Below are positions 1 to 9,799 of a DNA stretch of 64,000 bases, one piece after another. How positions within the stretch are numbered: the first letter of the stretch is position 1; every line of letters starts with the position of its first letter. Below the pieces are notes generated by a model. The model was not told where the DNA came from. It saw only the letters and a list, made by a program, of their open reading frames with translations, and ran no database searches. This DNA comes from Candidatus Thioglobus sp. (GTDB taxonomy: Bacteria > Pseudomonadota > Gammaproteobacteria > PS1 > Pseudothioglobaceae), in contig JAOJBP010000008.1 in the NCBI GenBank assembly GCA_028228555.1, forward strand, positions 1-64,000, in the 5' to 3' direction. The translations under genes and the position numbers were made by a program.

Positions 1-2264
1 GTGTTCGAGTTCCTGGTGGTTTCGCAACAACTGCGCATGCGTTTGAAATGTTTCTCAAGCATAATAATCTAAAAAATAAAATTAATGAGCTGCTTAAAGA
101 CTTAGATCCTAATAACATCCAAGAACTAACAACTGTGGGATCTACTATTAGAGATTGGGTGCAAGAATCTCATTTTCCAGATGAAATACATGATGAAATT
201 GTCAGTAATTATCAGCAACTTGAAAAAGAATTAGGAGAAACAGCTACATTTGCTGTGCGGTCTTCTGCAACTGCAGAAGACTTGCCTGAGGCTTCATTTG
301 CTGGGCAACAAGAAACCTATCTCAATGTTCATGGTATCGACGACATACTTAGCTCAATTAAAAAAGTATTTGCCTCACTTTACAACGATCGAGCAATTTC
401 ATATCGCGTTCATCAAGGCTTTGAACACTCCGAGGTCTCCCTATCTGCTGGCATTCAGCAAATGGTTAGAAGTGATATTGGTGCTAGTGGTGTTATGTTT
501 ACTATTGATACAGAATCTGGATTTGATGAAACTGTATTTATCACCTCTGCTTATGGACTAGGAGAAACTGTTGTTCAAGGTTCAGTTAATCCTGATGAAT
601 TTTATGTACATAAACCAACATTACAAGCTAATAAATTGGCCATTCTTAGTCGCACTTTAGGCTCTAAAGAAATCAAAATGACGTATGCTCATGATGATCT
701 AAAAAATACTGTCACTATTGAATCAGTCCATAAAGACCAACAGCAACAATTTAGTTTGAACGATGATCAAATTCAAGAATTGGCACGCTACGCTATTACT
801 ATTGAGCAGCACTATCAAAGACCCATGGACATTGAATGGGCACTTGATGGTAACAATAATAAACTTTATATCGTTCAAGCTCGACCTGAGACTGTTAAAA
901 GTAGAGAAGATAATTCAAATACAATTGATAGATATAAATTAACGCAAAAGTCAGATGTGCTTATTGAAGGCAGAGCGATTGGTCAAAAAATTGGACACGG
1001 CCCTGCTCGCGTTATTAGCAACATTTCTGAAATGGATCAAGTCCAAGAAGGTGATGTTTTGGTCACAGATATGACTGATCCAGATTGGGAGCCAGTCATG
1101 AAACGCGCCTCTGCTATTATTACTAATCGTGGCGGGCGTACTTGTCATGCCGCTATTATTGCTCGAGAATTGGGCGTGCCTGCCATTGTAGGAACTGGCA
1201 ATGCAACAGAAATACTGACCAACCAAACCCCTATTACCGCCTCTTGTGCACAAGGTGATACGGGTTATGTTTATGAAGGCATACTAGACTTTGAGCATAC
1301 AAAATTATCTGTTGATGCGTTACCTGAAATTCCAACCAAAATCATGATGAATGTTGGCAACCCTAGTCGAGCATTTGATTTTGCAAACATTCCTAATTCG
1401 GGTGTTGGCTTGGCACGATTAGAATTCATCATTAACACTACTATTGGGATTCACCCGAAAGCCTTGTTAGAATTTGATCAATTGCCAGAAGATATGCAAG
1501 CAGAAATTAAACATAGGTCAGCGGGCTACAGCTCTCCTCTTGAATTTTATGTGAGTAAACTTACCGAAGGAATTGCCACTATTGCCGCTGCATTTTCTAA
1601 AAATCCAGTTATTATCAGAATGTCAGATTTTAAATCCAACGAATATGCAAACCTTTATGCAGGCACAAGGTATGAGCCTACTGAAGAAAACCCTATGATT
1701 GGCTTTCGAGGAACAGCTCGATACCTATCACAAGATTTCAGAGCTTGTTTTGAGCTCGAGTGTCAAGCGCTCAAAAAAGTTAGAGAGAAAATGGGATTGA
1801 CCAATGTAGAAATCATGATTCCGTTTGTCAGAACTTTAAGTGAAGCCAAGCAAGTGATTGAACTTTTAAAAGTTAATGGATTGGAGCGCGGCGTTAACGG
1901 TCTTCGAATAATTATGATGTGCGAGATACCTTCAAATGCTGTACTTGCAGATGAATTCTTAGAATATTTTGATGGATTTTCTATTGGCTCAAATGACATG
2001 ACGCAACTTACCCTAGGCATGGATCGTGATTCAGGCATTATTGCTGATGGCTTTGATGAGCAAGATCCTGCTGTTAAGAAAATGATTTCTATGGCAATCA
2101 AGGCCTGTCATGCACAAAATAAATACATTGGTATTTGCGGACAAGGCCCTTCTGATTATCCAGAATTTGCACAATGGTTACTAGAGCAAAAAATCAGCAG
2201 TATTTCGCTTAATCCCGATACAGTTATAAAAACGTGGTCACATCTTGGTCAATCAAAACAATAA
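1..2264 (+). CDS. ppsA: phosphoenolpyruvate synthase, 5'-truncated by the window edge
   Basis: Makes phosphoenolpyruvate from pyruvate and ATP (products AMP and Pi), the entry step of gluconeogenesis. The reading frame is open from base 3 and already encodes the family stretch [12 protein letters not shown] before the first internal ATG at 48, so the gene starts upstream. By comparison with the roughly 790-residue E. coli enzyme about 40 residues are missing. Order seen: N-terminal ATP-grasp part ([17 protein letters not shown]), the phosphohistidine domain GGRTCHAA with the His codon at 1146-1148, then the C-terminal barrel with GSNDMTQL and the catalytic Cys in GICGQGPSD (codon 2136-2138). 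The 3' end overlaps ppsR by 20 bases, so the enzyme and its regulator are probably co-translated. Identification is secure. Confidence 0.96.
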   Translation, partial: VRVPGGFATTAHAFEMFLKHNNLKNKINELLKDLDPNNIQELTTVGSTIRDWVQESHFPDEIHDEIVSNYQQLEKELGETATFAVRSSATAEDLPEASFAGQQETYLNVHGIDDILSSIKKVFASLYNDRAISYRVHQGFEHSEVSLSAGIQQMVRSDIGASGVMFTIDTESGFDETVFITSAYGLGETVVQGSVNPDEFYVHKPTLQANKLAILSRTLGSKEIKMTYAHDDLKNTVTIESVHKDQQQQFSLNDDQIQELARYAITIEQHYQRPMDIEWALDGNNNKLYIVQARPETVKSREDNSNTIDRYKLTQKSDVLIEGRAIGQKIGHGPARVISNISEMDQVQEGDVLVTDMTDPDWEPVMKRASAIITNRGGRTCHAAIIARELGVPAIVGTGNATEILTNQTPITASCAQGDTGYVYEGILDFEHTKLSVDALPEIPTKIMMNVGNPSRAFDFANIPNSGVGLARLEFIINTTIGIHPKALLEFDQLPEDMQAEIKHRSAGYSSPLEFYVSKLTEGIATIAAAFSKNPVIIRMSDFKSNEYANLYAGTRYEPTEENPMIGFRGTARYLSQDFRACFELECQALKKVREKMGLTNVEIMIPFVRTLSEAKQVIELLKVNGLERGVNGLRIIMMCEIPSNAVLADEFLEYFDGFSIGSNDMTQLTLGMDRDSGIIADGFDEQDPAVKKMISMAIKACHAQNKYIGICGQGPSDYPEFAQWLLEQKISSISLNPDTVIKTWSHLGQSKQ

Positions 2265-3069
2265 AAATAGAGTTGTCTTCTTTATTTCTGACCGTACAGG
2301 AATAACAGCAGAAGCCTTAGGGAGTAGTCTTTTAAGCCAATTCGAAGGCTTAAATTTTACTAAAAATCATCTGTCTTTTATTGATACACTTGATAAAGTT
2401 CATGATGCCGTTAAGAAAGTTAATAGCGCATCTTTAGAGGCAGGTGAGCCAGTATTAGTTTTTAGCACTCAAATTCACAGCGAGTTTAGAGCCATGCTTT
2501 CTAAGAGTAATTGCGTGTTCTTTGATTTTTTTGAGACTTTTATCTCAAAAATGGAGAGATCATTAGATCTAAAATCTTCACATACTGCTGGGAAATCTCA
2601 TGGCGTAAATCATAATAATAATTACTCAAATAGAATGAGTAGTATTAATTTTGCACTAGGTAGTGATGACGGATTAGGCTCTAAAACATATGAGAATGCT
2701 GATCTAATCTTGATTGGGGTATCTCGTTCTGGCAAAACACCTAGCTGCCTATTCATGGCATTACAATATGGTATCAATGCGGCAAACTACCCGCTCATCG
2801 AACAAGATCTAGAAAACACAAAACTGCCTGAAAGCTTGCAACAATTCAAACACAAACTATTTGGCCTAACCATTAACCCAATTCGCCTGCAAAAAATCAG
2901 AGATGAGCGAAGAAGTAATAGTAATTATGCTTCATTAAAACAATGTCAAAATGAAGTGAAACGCGCAGAAGATCTTTATCATTCAAACAATATTCCATTT
3001 ATAGACACTACTCAAATTTCTATTGAAGAAATTAGTGCCAAAATTATCAATAAACTATCCTTAAGATAG
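2245..3069 (+). CDS. ppsR: PEP synthase regulatory protein (bifunctional kinase/pyrophosphorylase, DUF299)
   Basis: This family inactivates PEP synthase by ADP-dependent threonine phosphorylation and reactivates it by Pi-dependent dephosphorylation. The 274-residue protein shows the N-terminal [12 protein letters not shown] stretch, the P-loop GVSRSGKT (residues 158-165), [10 protein letters not shown] and the [18 protein letters not shown] block, all typical of the family. The start is TTG at 2245, inside the end of ppsA. No ATG lies near the conserved N terminus (the next in-frame ATG is about 80 codons in), so the TTG, or another non-ATG start close by, must be used. The 20-base overlap suggests translational coupling. 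E. coli, as I recall it, has the two genes divergent; here they are one transcription unit. Confidence 0.93.
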   Translation: MVNQNNKNRVVFFISDRTGITAEALGSSLLSQFEGLNFTKNHLSFIDTLDKVHDAVKKVNSASLEAGEPVLVFSTQIHSEFRAMLSKSNCVFFDFFETFISKMERSLDLKSSHTAGKSHGVNHNNNYSNRMSSINFALGSDDGLGSKTYENADLILIGVSRSGKTPSCLFMALQYGINAANYPLIEQDLENTKLPESLQQFKHKLFGLTINPIRLQKIRDERRSNSNYASLKQCQNEVKRAEDLYHSNNIPFIDTTQISIEEISAKIINKLSLR

Positions 3070-3299
3070 CCATAAATAGCCTCATTTTCAAAAAATCTAA
3101 AATTTTTATTGGATTTTACTTCTATCTATCCTTTTAGCCATCAATTGGCTTATTTTTACTATAAAACCTTGGTTTTTAACTAAAAAATGGCTTTTTTAAT
3201 GCTTAATAATCACTCTACAGCCCTTGTTAATAGTGTATTTGTACTCATTCTCATATTTTGCTAATTTTTTAATCCAACAGAAAGTAATAAATTTGTAAT
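3070..3299. other. AT-rich gene-free stretch upstream of the mra promoter
   Basis: I see no ORF with a credible ribosome binding site here. It holds a weak hairpin after ppsR (3136-3157) and an AAAACCTTGGTTT palindrome (3163-3175), then AT-rich sequence up to the MraZ-type repeats. Confidence 0.5.
3136..3157 (+). terminator. weak putative terminator after ppsR
   Basis: AGCCA (3136-3140), loop TCAAT, TGGCT (3146-3150), then TATTTTT. The stem is only five base pairs, so this is tentative. Confidence 0.35.
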
Positions 3300-3329
3300 A
3301 AAGTGGTTGAAAGTGGTACAAAGTGGTAT
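3300..3329 (+). promoter_or_regulatory. MraZ operator: three 10-bp direct repeats
   Basis: Three contiguous 10-base units read AAAGTGGTTG, AAAGTGGTAC and AAAGTGGTAT (3300-3309, 3310-3319, 3320-3329), i.e. AAAGTGGT repeated on one helical face. MraZ proteins bind two to four short GTG-containing direct repeats at 10-bp spacing upstream of their own gene (TGGGN-N5 in E. coli, AAAGTGT-like in mycoplasmas). The repeats overlap the likely -35 element and spacer of the mra promoter, so bound MraZ should repress. Confidence 0.8.
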
Positions 3330-3334
3330 AAAAT
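3307..3334 (+). promoter_or_regulatory. putative mra operon promoter
   Basis: TTGAAA (3307-3312) and TAAAAT (3329-3334) are 16 bases apart. The whole element lies on the MraZ repeats. The transcript would start near 3341 and carry the small ORF at 3402 and then mraZ. Confidence 0.5.
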
Positions 3335-3401
3335 GTTTTTATAACTACTTGAGGAGAGTTATAAAAAAATGCAATTAATCACACACTTGGGAGAGAGAAA
3401 T

Positions 3402-3479
3402 ATGGAAGCTTTACTACATACATTTATCTACGCATCAGCAGCAGTTATCCTTTCATTAGGCCTTGCCACTATTGTTTAG
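3402..3479 (+). CDS. 25-residue putative membrane peptide in the mraZ leader
   Basis: ATG at 3402, TAG at 3477-3479. GGGAGAGAG lies just upstream at good spacing, which is a better Shine-Dalgarno than mraZ itself has. The peptide MEALLHTFIYASAAVI continues as hydrophobic residues ending LATIV, enough for one membrane helix. An in-frame ATG at 3369 would lengthen it to 36 residues, but its AGGAG is 12 bases away. The stop is 12 bases before mraZ, so its translation may be coupled to mraZ. I do not recognise a family; it could be a real small protein or a leader peptide. Confidence 0.45.
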   Translation: MEALLHTFIYASAAVILSLGLATIV

Positions 3480-3491
3480 CACTTTTAAAAA

Positions 3492-3944
3492 ATGTTTAGA
3501 GGTGTGCACAATTTAACAGTCGATGCAAAAGGGCGAATAAAAGTCCCTACGCGTCATCAGGTTCAGATCGATAGTATTTGCGCCGGACAGATGGTGCTTA
3601 GTATTCATCCTGATGATCCTTGTTTATTGTTATACCCATTAAAAGATTGGCAAGCACTAGAAGAAAAAGTTAGTGCATTGCCATCTTTGAATATTCATAC
3701 CAAACGCTTAAAACGTAAACTCATTGGGCATGCAACAGATTGCGAGTTAGACAAAGCAGCTCGTATATTAATTCCAGGCGCATTAAGAGATTATGCCAAC
3801 ATAGGTAAAAAAATTATCCTAAGTGGTCAGGGTCATAATTTTGAATTATGGGATGAAGAAACTTGGAATAAACAACTTAATAATTTAGACGCGTTAAGCA
3901 AAAAAGAAGTCATACCAATAGAAATATCCCAATTGTCATTATGA
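3492..3944 (+). CDS. mraZ: transcriptional regulator MraZ
   Basis: DNA-binding repressor of the division and cell-wall operon, with an AbrB-like double fold that assembles into rings. The protein has 150 residues (E. coli 152), opens with MFRGVHNLTVDAKGR, and carries the two DxxxR signatures, DAKGR (11-15) and DKAAR (87-91). The start is fixed by the conserved MFRG; there is no strong Shine-Dalgarno in front, and the small ORF upstream may deliver ribosomes. The end overlaps rsmH by four bases (ATGA). Three repeats suited to MraZ binding lie about 160-190 bases upstream, so autoregulation is likely. Confidence 0.95.
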   Translation: MFRGVHNLTVDAKGRIKVPTRHQVQIDSICAGQMVLSIHPDDPCLLLYPLKDWQALEEKVSALPSLNIHTKRLKRKLIGHATDCELDKAARILIPGALRDYANIGKKIILSGQGHNFELWDEETWNKQLNNLDALSKKEVIPIEISQLSL

Positions 3945-4864
3945 CATCAAATCATCATCAATCAGTTATGTTTGATGAATCCATCAAAGCGCTCGAATTA
4001 ATCGAAGATGGCATTTATATTGATGCTACTTTTGGCCGTGGTGGACACTCACAAGGCATTTTAGATCGTGTAGGTGATAATGCTCAACTGATTGCTTTTG
4101 ATCAAGATATTAGCGCTATTAATTACGCCAAAGAAACCTTTGTCGACGCTCGTTTAAACCTAATCCACAGTTCATTTGCACAAATGCATACAGTAATTGA
4201 AGGCATGGGTCTTACTGGAAAAATTAACGGTATTTTGATGGATTTGGGTGTTTCTTCGCCGCAACTTGATAATGCAGAACGAGGGTTTAGTTTTAATAAC
4301 GAAGGTCCTCTTGATATGCGCATGAATCAAACCACAGGATTAAGTGCAGCGCAGTGGTTAGCGCAAGCTGGTGAGGAGGAAATTGCTAATGTTATTTACC
4401 AATTTGGAGATGAGAAAAAATCTCGTCATATTGCCAGTCGTATCAAAAAATTTCAACTAGAACAGCCACTAGAGACCACTTTACAGCTAGCAAATATTGT
4501 TAGTGAAGTGGTTAGAGGTCAAAAGAAAAAACACCCTGCCACTCGAACTTTTCAAGCTATTCGTATATTTATCAATGAAGAGTTAAAACAACTCACAGAA
4601 ACATTAGAGCAGTCCAAGCAAATGTTGACTTGCAATGGTCGGTTATCTATTATTAGTTTTCACTCTATTGAAGATAGAATTGTTAAAAGATTTATTCAGA
4701 AAAATTCACGACAAAAAACATTGCCAAAAGGTTTGCCAATTTTTGATCAGGCTTTAGAAAAAATGCCTTTTAAAGATTTAGGTAAGCAGTTTGCCAGTAA
4801 AGATGAAGTAACACATAATAAACGCTCACGCAGCGCCATTCTAAGAGTGGCTGCTAAAACCTAA
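3941..4864 (+). CDS. rsmH: 16S rRNA m4C1402 methyltransferase RsmH
   Basis: S-adenosylmethionine-dependent N4-methylation of C1402 in the ribosomal P site. The 307 residues are the usual length. Visible motifs: HQSVMFDES at the N terminus, the SAM-binding DATFGRGGHS (28-37), DLGVSSPQLD (101-110), RGFSF and GPLDMRM (to about 128), and the C-terminal SFHSIEDRIVK. It overlaps mraZ by four bases and its TAA shares a base with the ATG of ftsL, the standard order of the division cluster. Confidence 0.96.
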   Translation: MTSNHHQSVMFDESIKALELIEDGIYIDATFGRGGHSQGILDRVGDNAQLIAFDQDISAINYAKETFVDARLNLIHSSFAQMHTVIEGMGLTGKINGILMDLGVSSPQLDNAERGFSFNNEGPLDMRMNQTTGLSAAQWLAQAGEEEIANVIYQFGDEKKSRHIASRIKKFQLEQPLETTLQLANIVSEVVRGQKKKHPATRTFQAIRIFINEELKQLTETLEQSKQMLTCNGRLSIISFHSIEDRIVKRFIQKNSRQKTLPKGLPIFDQALEKMPFKDLGKQFASKDEVTHNKRSRSAILRVAAKT

Positions 4865-5160
4865 TGCTGCCTTCATACATTAGCAAGACTCAATTTAACT
4901 TAATAATACTCATTGGTATTATTACTCTGAGTCTATTAAGCATTATCTGGCATCATCAAACTTATACACTTTACAAGCAAATTAATCAAACAAATAGTGA
5001 GTATTATCAAGCGATGGCGCTTAATAAGCAGCTACTTAGTGAGCACTCTCAAATCATGAGTGGTAATGAAATTAAAGTACATGCGATTAACTCGCTGGGC
5101 ATGAAAGAAGCGCAGAAAAAAGATTTTGGTCGATGGTATAAAGGCAATCTAGCGTTATGA
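4864..5160 (+). CDS. ftsL: cell division protein FtsL
   Basis: Small bitopic inner-membrane protein of the divisome that partners FtsB and FtsQ and activates FtsW/FtsI. It has 98 residues with a short N-terminal segment, one membrane helix at about residues 11-29, then a periplasmic coiled-coil-like part. Sequence conservation is low in this family, so the call rests on size, topology and the position between rsmH and ftsI, with one-base and four-base overlaps to each. Confidence 0.88.
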   Translation: MLPSYISKTQFNLIILIGIITLSLLSIIWHHQTYTLYKQINQTNSEYYQAMALNKQLLSEHSQIMSGNEIKVHAINSLGMKEAQKKDFGRWYKGNLAL

Positions 5161-7046
5161 AGTTTTCTTTATTTAAACTCATCCCTGGTGTTGAAAAAGT
5201 ACAGGGATATTGGCGTCGACAAGGTTTTGTAAAATTTGTATTTGTTGCGTTATTTGGACTTTTCTCTTATCAAGCAATTTCGATTTCAAATACAAATCAA
5301 TTAGGGCCATCTGTTCAAGAGCGCGCGCATAATCAAGCTAATAAAGTACAGACTAATACTGCAAGACGAGGAGACATTCTAGATAGAAATGGCAATATAT
5401 TGGCCAGCTCTAGACTGCTTAAACGAGTTATCCTAGATCCTATGCTGATTGATCCAGAATTCATTCCAGGACTGGCAGCAGCATTGGACATGAATGAGGA
5501 GAAATTAAGCGTATTACTTGAAAGAAAAAGAGCAATAAAATCACGTTATTTACCCATTAAAAAAAACCTTACTCTCACCGATCCAATTCTTAAAAATTTG
5601 ATTGCCTTTAAAAAACAAAAAACAAAAATTTGCAAGAAAAAACCGACTCATGCCAAAATCAGTCTACTTGATAAAGCACTTAATGCCATTCAATGGCAAT
5701 CAGTTAAAGGTACAAAAATTATAATTGACAGCTGTTCAAATAAGCGAATTGGGCAAGCTGTCGTATTAAGACAAGACACTCAAAGGTATTACCCTAAGTC
5801 AGCCTCGATGGCGCCTCTTTTAGGACGTGTTAACTCAGAAAATAAAGGTGGCTCTGGCATTGAGGCAGAGTTTGAAAATATACTAGCAGGTGTTAATGGT
5901 AAAAATCATTTAAATTTTACCCATAATGCTGATAAGGCTTATTTCAATCCACAGGTGCAGTCTGAACTCACTCATGGTCATAATATTGAGCTCACCATTG
6001 ATACAGATATTCAGTATCACGCTTATGCAGCTATTAAAACCTCTGTTTTAAAACATGAGGCCGATTCAGGTTCAGCTATTATTTTGGCGCCAAATGGTGA
6101 AGTGCTGGCCATGGTTAATTACCCTGCAGATGATCCTAATGATAAAAGTTTATACAACCCTGGGCATTATCGTAATCGTGTTTTGTCAGATAAAGTAGAG
6201 CCTGGCTCGACCATGAAGCCATTTACTATGCTTTTAGCACTTGATCAAAAAAAAATTAGTGCTGAAGATGACGAGCTGATAGATGTTAGTAAATCAATCG
6301 GGCATCTTAAAACGAATCGAGAGGTTATAAAATATGGTGATGCGATTACAGTTAAAAAAATACTACAAAAATCTCATAATTTAGGCACCGTTAACGTCTC
6401 TGAGCGACTCAGCAAACAAGATATGTACAATACTTGGAGTAAACTTGGATTTAGCCAGCCTTTGGGCTTAATTCCTAGTATTGAAAATTCAGGATCATTA
6501 AGGCATTATTCATCTTGGGGCTTAATGGATAAACGCACCCTTTCTTTTGGATACGGACCAATGAATACAAATCTCGCGCAACTTGCTAGGGCTTATCTTG
6601 TTTTTGCTAATGATGGAGCAATGCCTAATTTAAAACTTATTAAAAATATGTTTTATGATGAAGAAAAAGTGCAAATTTTTAATAAAAAATCAACTGATAA
6701 AATAGCAGAATTACTAGATAGCGTTGCTTCTAATGATGGCTCAGGCTATTGGTCAAGCATTAAGGGTTATAGCATTGCAGGTAAAACAGGTACAGCGGAG
6801 ATGAGTATCAATGGCTCTTATGATAAGAATGGCGCTCAACGGACTTTCTTTGCAGGTTTTGCACCTGTTAAAGATCCGAAATATATTATGCTAGTCAGAT
6901 TGGATCATCCTAAAAAGTGTTATTCGAAAGGCAAGAAACAAATCAAAAGAAATTGCCAAGGTTCCAACTCTGCTGCTATCGTATTTAATGAAACTATGAA
7001 GCACATTTTAACTAATGACAAATCAATTAGGATGAGCCTAAGATAA
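5157..7046 (+). CDS. ftsI: septal peptidoglycan transpeptidase FtsI (PBP3)
   Basis: Cross-links septal peptidoglycan in the periplasm; class B penicillin-binding protein. The 629 residues contain an N-terminal membrane anchor (about 23-43), the RRGDILDRNG dimerisation-domain start, and the three active-site boxes STMK (351-354, nucleophile Ser351), SHN (406-408) and KTG (543-545). A lysine-rich insert at about residues 150-165 is unusual but does not touch the boxes. The ATG lies inside the end of ftsL. The next gene on this strand should be murE; instead dnaG follows on the opposite strand with no spacer at all. Confidence 0.96.
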   Translation: MKFSLFKLIPGVEKVQGYWRRQGFVKFVFVALFGLFSYQAISISNTNQLGPSVQERAHNQANKVQTNTARRGDILDRNGNILASSRLLKRVILDPMLIDPEFIPGLAAALDMNEEKLSVLLERKRAIKSRYLPIKKNLTLTDPILKNLIAFKKQKTKICKKKPTHAKISLLDKALNAIQWQSVKGTKIIIDSCSNKRIGQAVVLRQDTQRYYPKSASMAPLLGRVNSENKGGSGIEAEFENILAGVNGKNHLNFTHNADKAYFNPQVQSELTHGHNIELTIDTDIQYHAYAAIKTSVLKHEADSGSAIILAPNGEVLAMVNYPADDPNDKSLYNPGHYRNRVLSDKVEPGSTMKPFTMLLALDQKKISAEDDELIDVSKSIGHLKTNREVIKYGDAITVKKILQKSHNLGTVNVSERLSKQDMYNTWSKLGFSQPLGLIPSIENSGSLRHYSSWGLMDKRTLSFGYGPMNTNLAQLARAYLVFANDGAMPNLKLIKNMFYDEEKVQIFNKKSTDKIAELLDSVASNDGSGYWSSIKGYSIAGKTGTAEMSINGSYDKNGAQRTFFAGFAPVKDPKYIMLVRLDHPKKCYSKGKKQIKRNCQGSNSAAIVFNETMKHILTNDKSIRMSLR

Positions 7047-8873
7047 CTAAGCCTTTCGCTTGCCTTTAAGAATGCCTTGCATAATTTGTTGTTGTTCTTC
7101 CAAGGTATGGGCATGATGAATGGAAGCTTTTATATGTTCAGCCTTTTGTTGGTTTTCTATGCTGGTTAGAATAGACAAAAACTCTTCTCGAGCTTGAACT
7201 TCACTTAAGTGAGGCTCAAGAACACATAACTGATTCAATCGTTTAAAAATTCCTTGCTTATCTTGAAAAGGCTTAATTAATTCTGATTGAGAAATATTCT
7301 CATCCATTTGTGCAGATCTAACAAGTTCTAATAGCACTTGTGAATTTTCAATAGCACGAACTCTAACCTCAATGGTTGACTCTGCTAACGTAGGATAATT
7401 TAATAATAAAGCTATCATCTTTGACATCAATACCTTTGTATTGGTCTTTTTGACTATAGGCTTATATTGGGCTGGCGACTGCTCTGCATAGCCTGAAAAA
7501 CTAGACAGATCTATTTCATTAGGGATTTCGTATTCCGTATCCATCTCCGTATAAACTTGGATTGGTTCTTGCGCTTGGGGTTTTTGCTGGTCTGCAATTG
7601 AACGAACCTGATCAATACTTTGATCCACTACCTGGGCTAACCCTTCTAGTAATTGCTGTTGAAATACTTCGTAATTAACTGATTTTATTAAGGCTGTTGC
7701 TTTTTCTAAAAATAAGGTCTTACCTTCAATGGTATCAAAATCAACTTCTGCCTTAAGATGCTCAAATAAAAATTGAGACAAAGGCTGCGCTTTAGAAATT
7801 CGCTCTTCAAAAGCTTTGGCCGACTCTTTTTTTACTAATGAATCAGGATCCTCTCCATCGGGTAGGAATAAGAACTTAAATATTGCACCCGCTTTAATCA
7901 CGGATAAAGTAATCTTTAAGGCTTTCCAAGCCGCTGCGCGACCTGCATCGTCTCCATCAAAACAAAAAACAACAACATTACTGGTTCGTATTAATATTTT
8001 CAGATGTTCTGGGCTGGTCGCTGTACCCAGCGTAGCAACTACCTTGGTGATGCCTGCCTGGTGAAGTGCCACAACGTCCATATAGCCTTCCACTACAAGC
8101 ATATAATCCATTGACCTGGAATACTTGCGTGCATGATATATGCCGTACAATTCTTTTGATTTAGAAAAAATAACACTTTCAGAAGAGTTTAAGTATTTAG
8201 CCTTTACGTCTTTCTCAAATGCCCTACCACCAAAAGCGATAATATTACCTTTAGTGTTATGAATGGGAAACATAAGACGATCACGAAAAAAATCATAATC
8301 TCCGTATTGACCTTCTTTGACCAGTCCAAGTGTTTTTAAATCAGCAACTTCTTGTTCATTGTTTTCACAGTGCACAAGTAAATCTTTATTGCTCGGTGTT
8401 GCAAAGCCCAACTCGAAGCGTTTGGCAATGGTACCACTAATACCTCTAGCTTTTGCATATTGAACCGCTTTATCTTTGGCTGGTGAATTGCGTAATTGGG
8501 CTGTATAAAAGCCACCCACTTTCTTAGATAATAATCGATAGCGCTCAAATCTCGGATCAACAGGTTTAGAATTGGAATCATATTCAATAGCTAGTCCGCA
8601 TTCACTGGCAATTGTTTCAATTGCTTCAACAAAATTCAAGTTGTCAAATTTTTGAATAAAACTAATAGCACCGCCACTCTCACCACACTTAAAACAATGA
8701 TAAAATTGCTTGTGGGCATTGACTGAAAAGTTGCTATTTTTACCCCCGTGAAATGGACAAGGTGCGCGATAATCACTGCCAGATTTTTTAAGTGGCACGC
8801 GTTTATTGATCAAATCAACAATGTCGACTTGATTGGGGAGTTCGTCAATAAAGCTTTGACTAATATAAGGCAT
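7047..8873 (-). CDS. dnaG: DNA primase DnaG
   Basis: Synthesises RNA primers at the replication fork with DnaB. The 608 residues show the N-terminal zinc-binding module (C39, H42, C60, C63), the RNA-polymerase domain, and the TOPRIM metal-binding motifs EGYMD (262-266) and DGDDAGR (306-312). The divergent C-terminal part should be the helicase-binding domain. Its stop codon directly abuts the stop of ftsI and its start codon is 13 bases from the divergent acyltransferase gene. In many proteobacteria dnaG sits between rpsU and rpoD; here neither is adjacent. Confidence 0.96.
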   Translation of the reverse strand: MPYISQSFIDELPNQVDIVDLINKRVPLKKSGSDYRAPCPFHGGKNSNFSVNAHKQFYHCFKCGESGGAISFIQKFDNLNFVEAIETIASECGLAIEYDSNSKPVDPRFERYRLLSKKVGGFYTAQLRNSPAKDKAVQYAKARGISGTIAKRFELGFATPSNKDLLVHCENNEQEVADLKTLGLVKEGQYGDYDFFRDRLMFPIHNTKGNIIAFGGRAFEKDVKAKYLNSSESVIFSKSKELYGIYHARKYSRSMDYMLVVEGYMDVVALHQAGITKVVATLGTATSPEHLKILIRTSNVVVFCFDGDDAGRAAAWKALKITLSVIKAGAIFKFLFLPDGEDPDSLVKKESAKAFEERISKAQPLSQFLFEHLKAEVDFDTIEGKTLFLEKATALIKSVNYEVFQQQLLEGLAQVVDQSIDQVRSIADQQKPQAQEPIQVYTEMDTEYEIPNEIDLSSFSGYAEQSPAQYKPIVKKTNTKVLMSKMIALLLNYPTLAESTIEVRVRAIENSQVLLELVRSAQMDENISQSELIKPFQDKQGIFKRLNQLCVLEPHLSEVQAREEFLSILTSIENQQKAEHIKASIHHAHTLEEQQQIMQGILKGKRKA

Positions 8874-8886
8874 AAACCGTATTTTA

Positions 8887-9783
8887 ATGAATAATCGAAA
8901 ATTTTATCATCCTAAATTTCTACCAACTTGGCTACTAATCGGCCTTATGAAGCTGGGCGCTAAATTACCTTTTAATATTCAAGTAATGATTGGAAAACTA
9001 ATGGGTATGACTTTATATCGACTTTTTAGTCGTCATAGAAAAATTGCTTTTATTAATATATCTCGCTGTTTCCCTAATAAAAATAAATCTGAAGTCGAGA
9101 CACTCGTTAAACAAAATTTTGAGGCCTTAGGCATCTCAATTTTTGAAACTGCTAATGCCTATTTTGCAACAGATAACAAAATCAAATCTATGCTTAGCAT
9201 TCGTAATGAGCATCATTTAACGCAGGCTATTGAAAACAAGCAAAGTGTTATTTTATTATCAGCACACTTTATGCCATTAATGCTCGGAGGTCGTGCGCTT
9301 TTACTAAAGCATCATATCGCTAATATTTACCGTCCTCAAAATAATCTCTTATTTGATACAACCATGCGTGAAGTTTATGAAAATCATGGTGCAACTATGA
9401 TTAAAGCTAAAGATATTAAATCCTTACTTAATGCTATTAAAAATAAATTACCCATTTGGTATGCGCCTGATCAAGACTTAGGCGTCGAAAAATGCGTATT
9501 CGCGCCTTTTTTTGGTATTCAAACTGCCACGGTCTCTGCTACAGCTCGTCTTGCTAAAAACGAAAATACTGTTGTAATACCTTTTTTCTTTAATCGCATA
9601 GAGTCAGGCTATAGTATGAACTTTGAAGCACCTATTGATAATTATCCTAATGCTGATGCTATCATTAGTGCCACTATAACTAATCAGATAATCGAATCGC
9701 AAATTTTAAAATACCCTGAACAATACTTATGGACACATAAACGATTCAAAACGCGTCCTGAAGGCGAGAGCGATTTTTATTAA
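8887..9783 (+). CDS. lipid A biosynthesis acyltransferase-like protein (LpxL/HtrB family) with altered active site
   Basis: The 298 residues align along their length with the Kdo2-lipid A secondary acyltransferases: HPKFLPTWLLIG near the N terminus, NISRCFP, IYRPQNN, WYAPDQDLG, FAPFFG and the C-terminal RFKTRPEGE. This family transfers an acyl chain from acyl-ACP to lipid A at the inner membrane using an HX4(D/E) dyad. Here the motif is HFMPLM: His127 is kept but the acid position is Met132. The protein may be inactive, use another residue or have a changed role. It is divergent from dnaG with 13 bases between start codons and has no clear Shine-Dalgarno. Confidence 0.85.
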   Translation: MNNRKFYHPKFLPTWLLIGLMKLGAKLPFNIQVMIGKLMGMTLYRLFSRHRKIAFINISRCFPNKNKSEVETLVKQNFEALGISIFETANAYFATDNKIKSMLSIRNEHHLTQAIENKQSVILLSAHFMPLMLGGRALLLKHHIANIYRPQNNLLFDTTMREVYENHGATMIKAKDIKSLLNAIKNKLPIWYAPDQDLGVEKCVFAPFFGIQTATVSATARLAKNENTVVIPFFFNRIESGYSMNFEAPIDNYPNADAIISATITNQIIESQILKYPEQYLWTHKRFKTRPEGESDFY

Positions 9784-9799
9784 CTTATTTGTCTAAATA

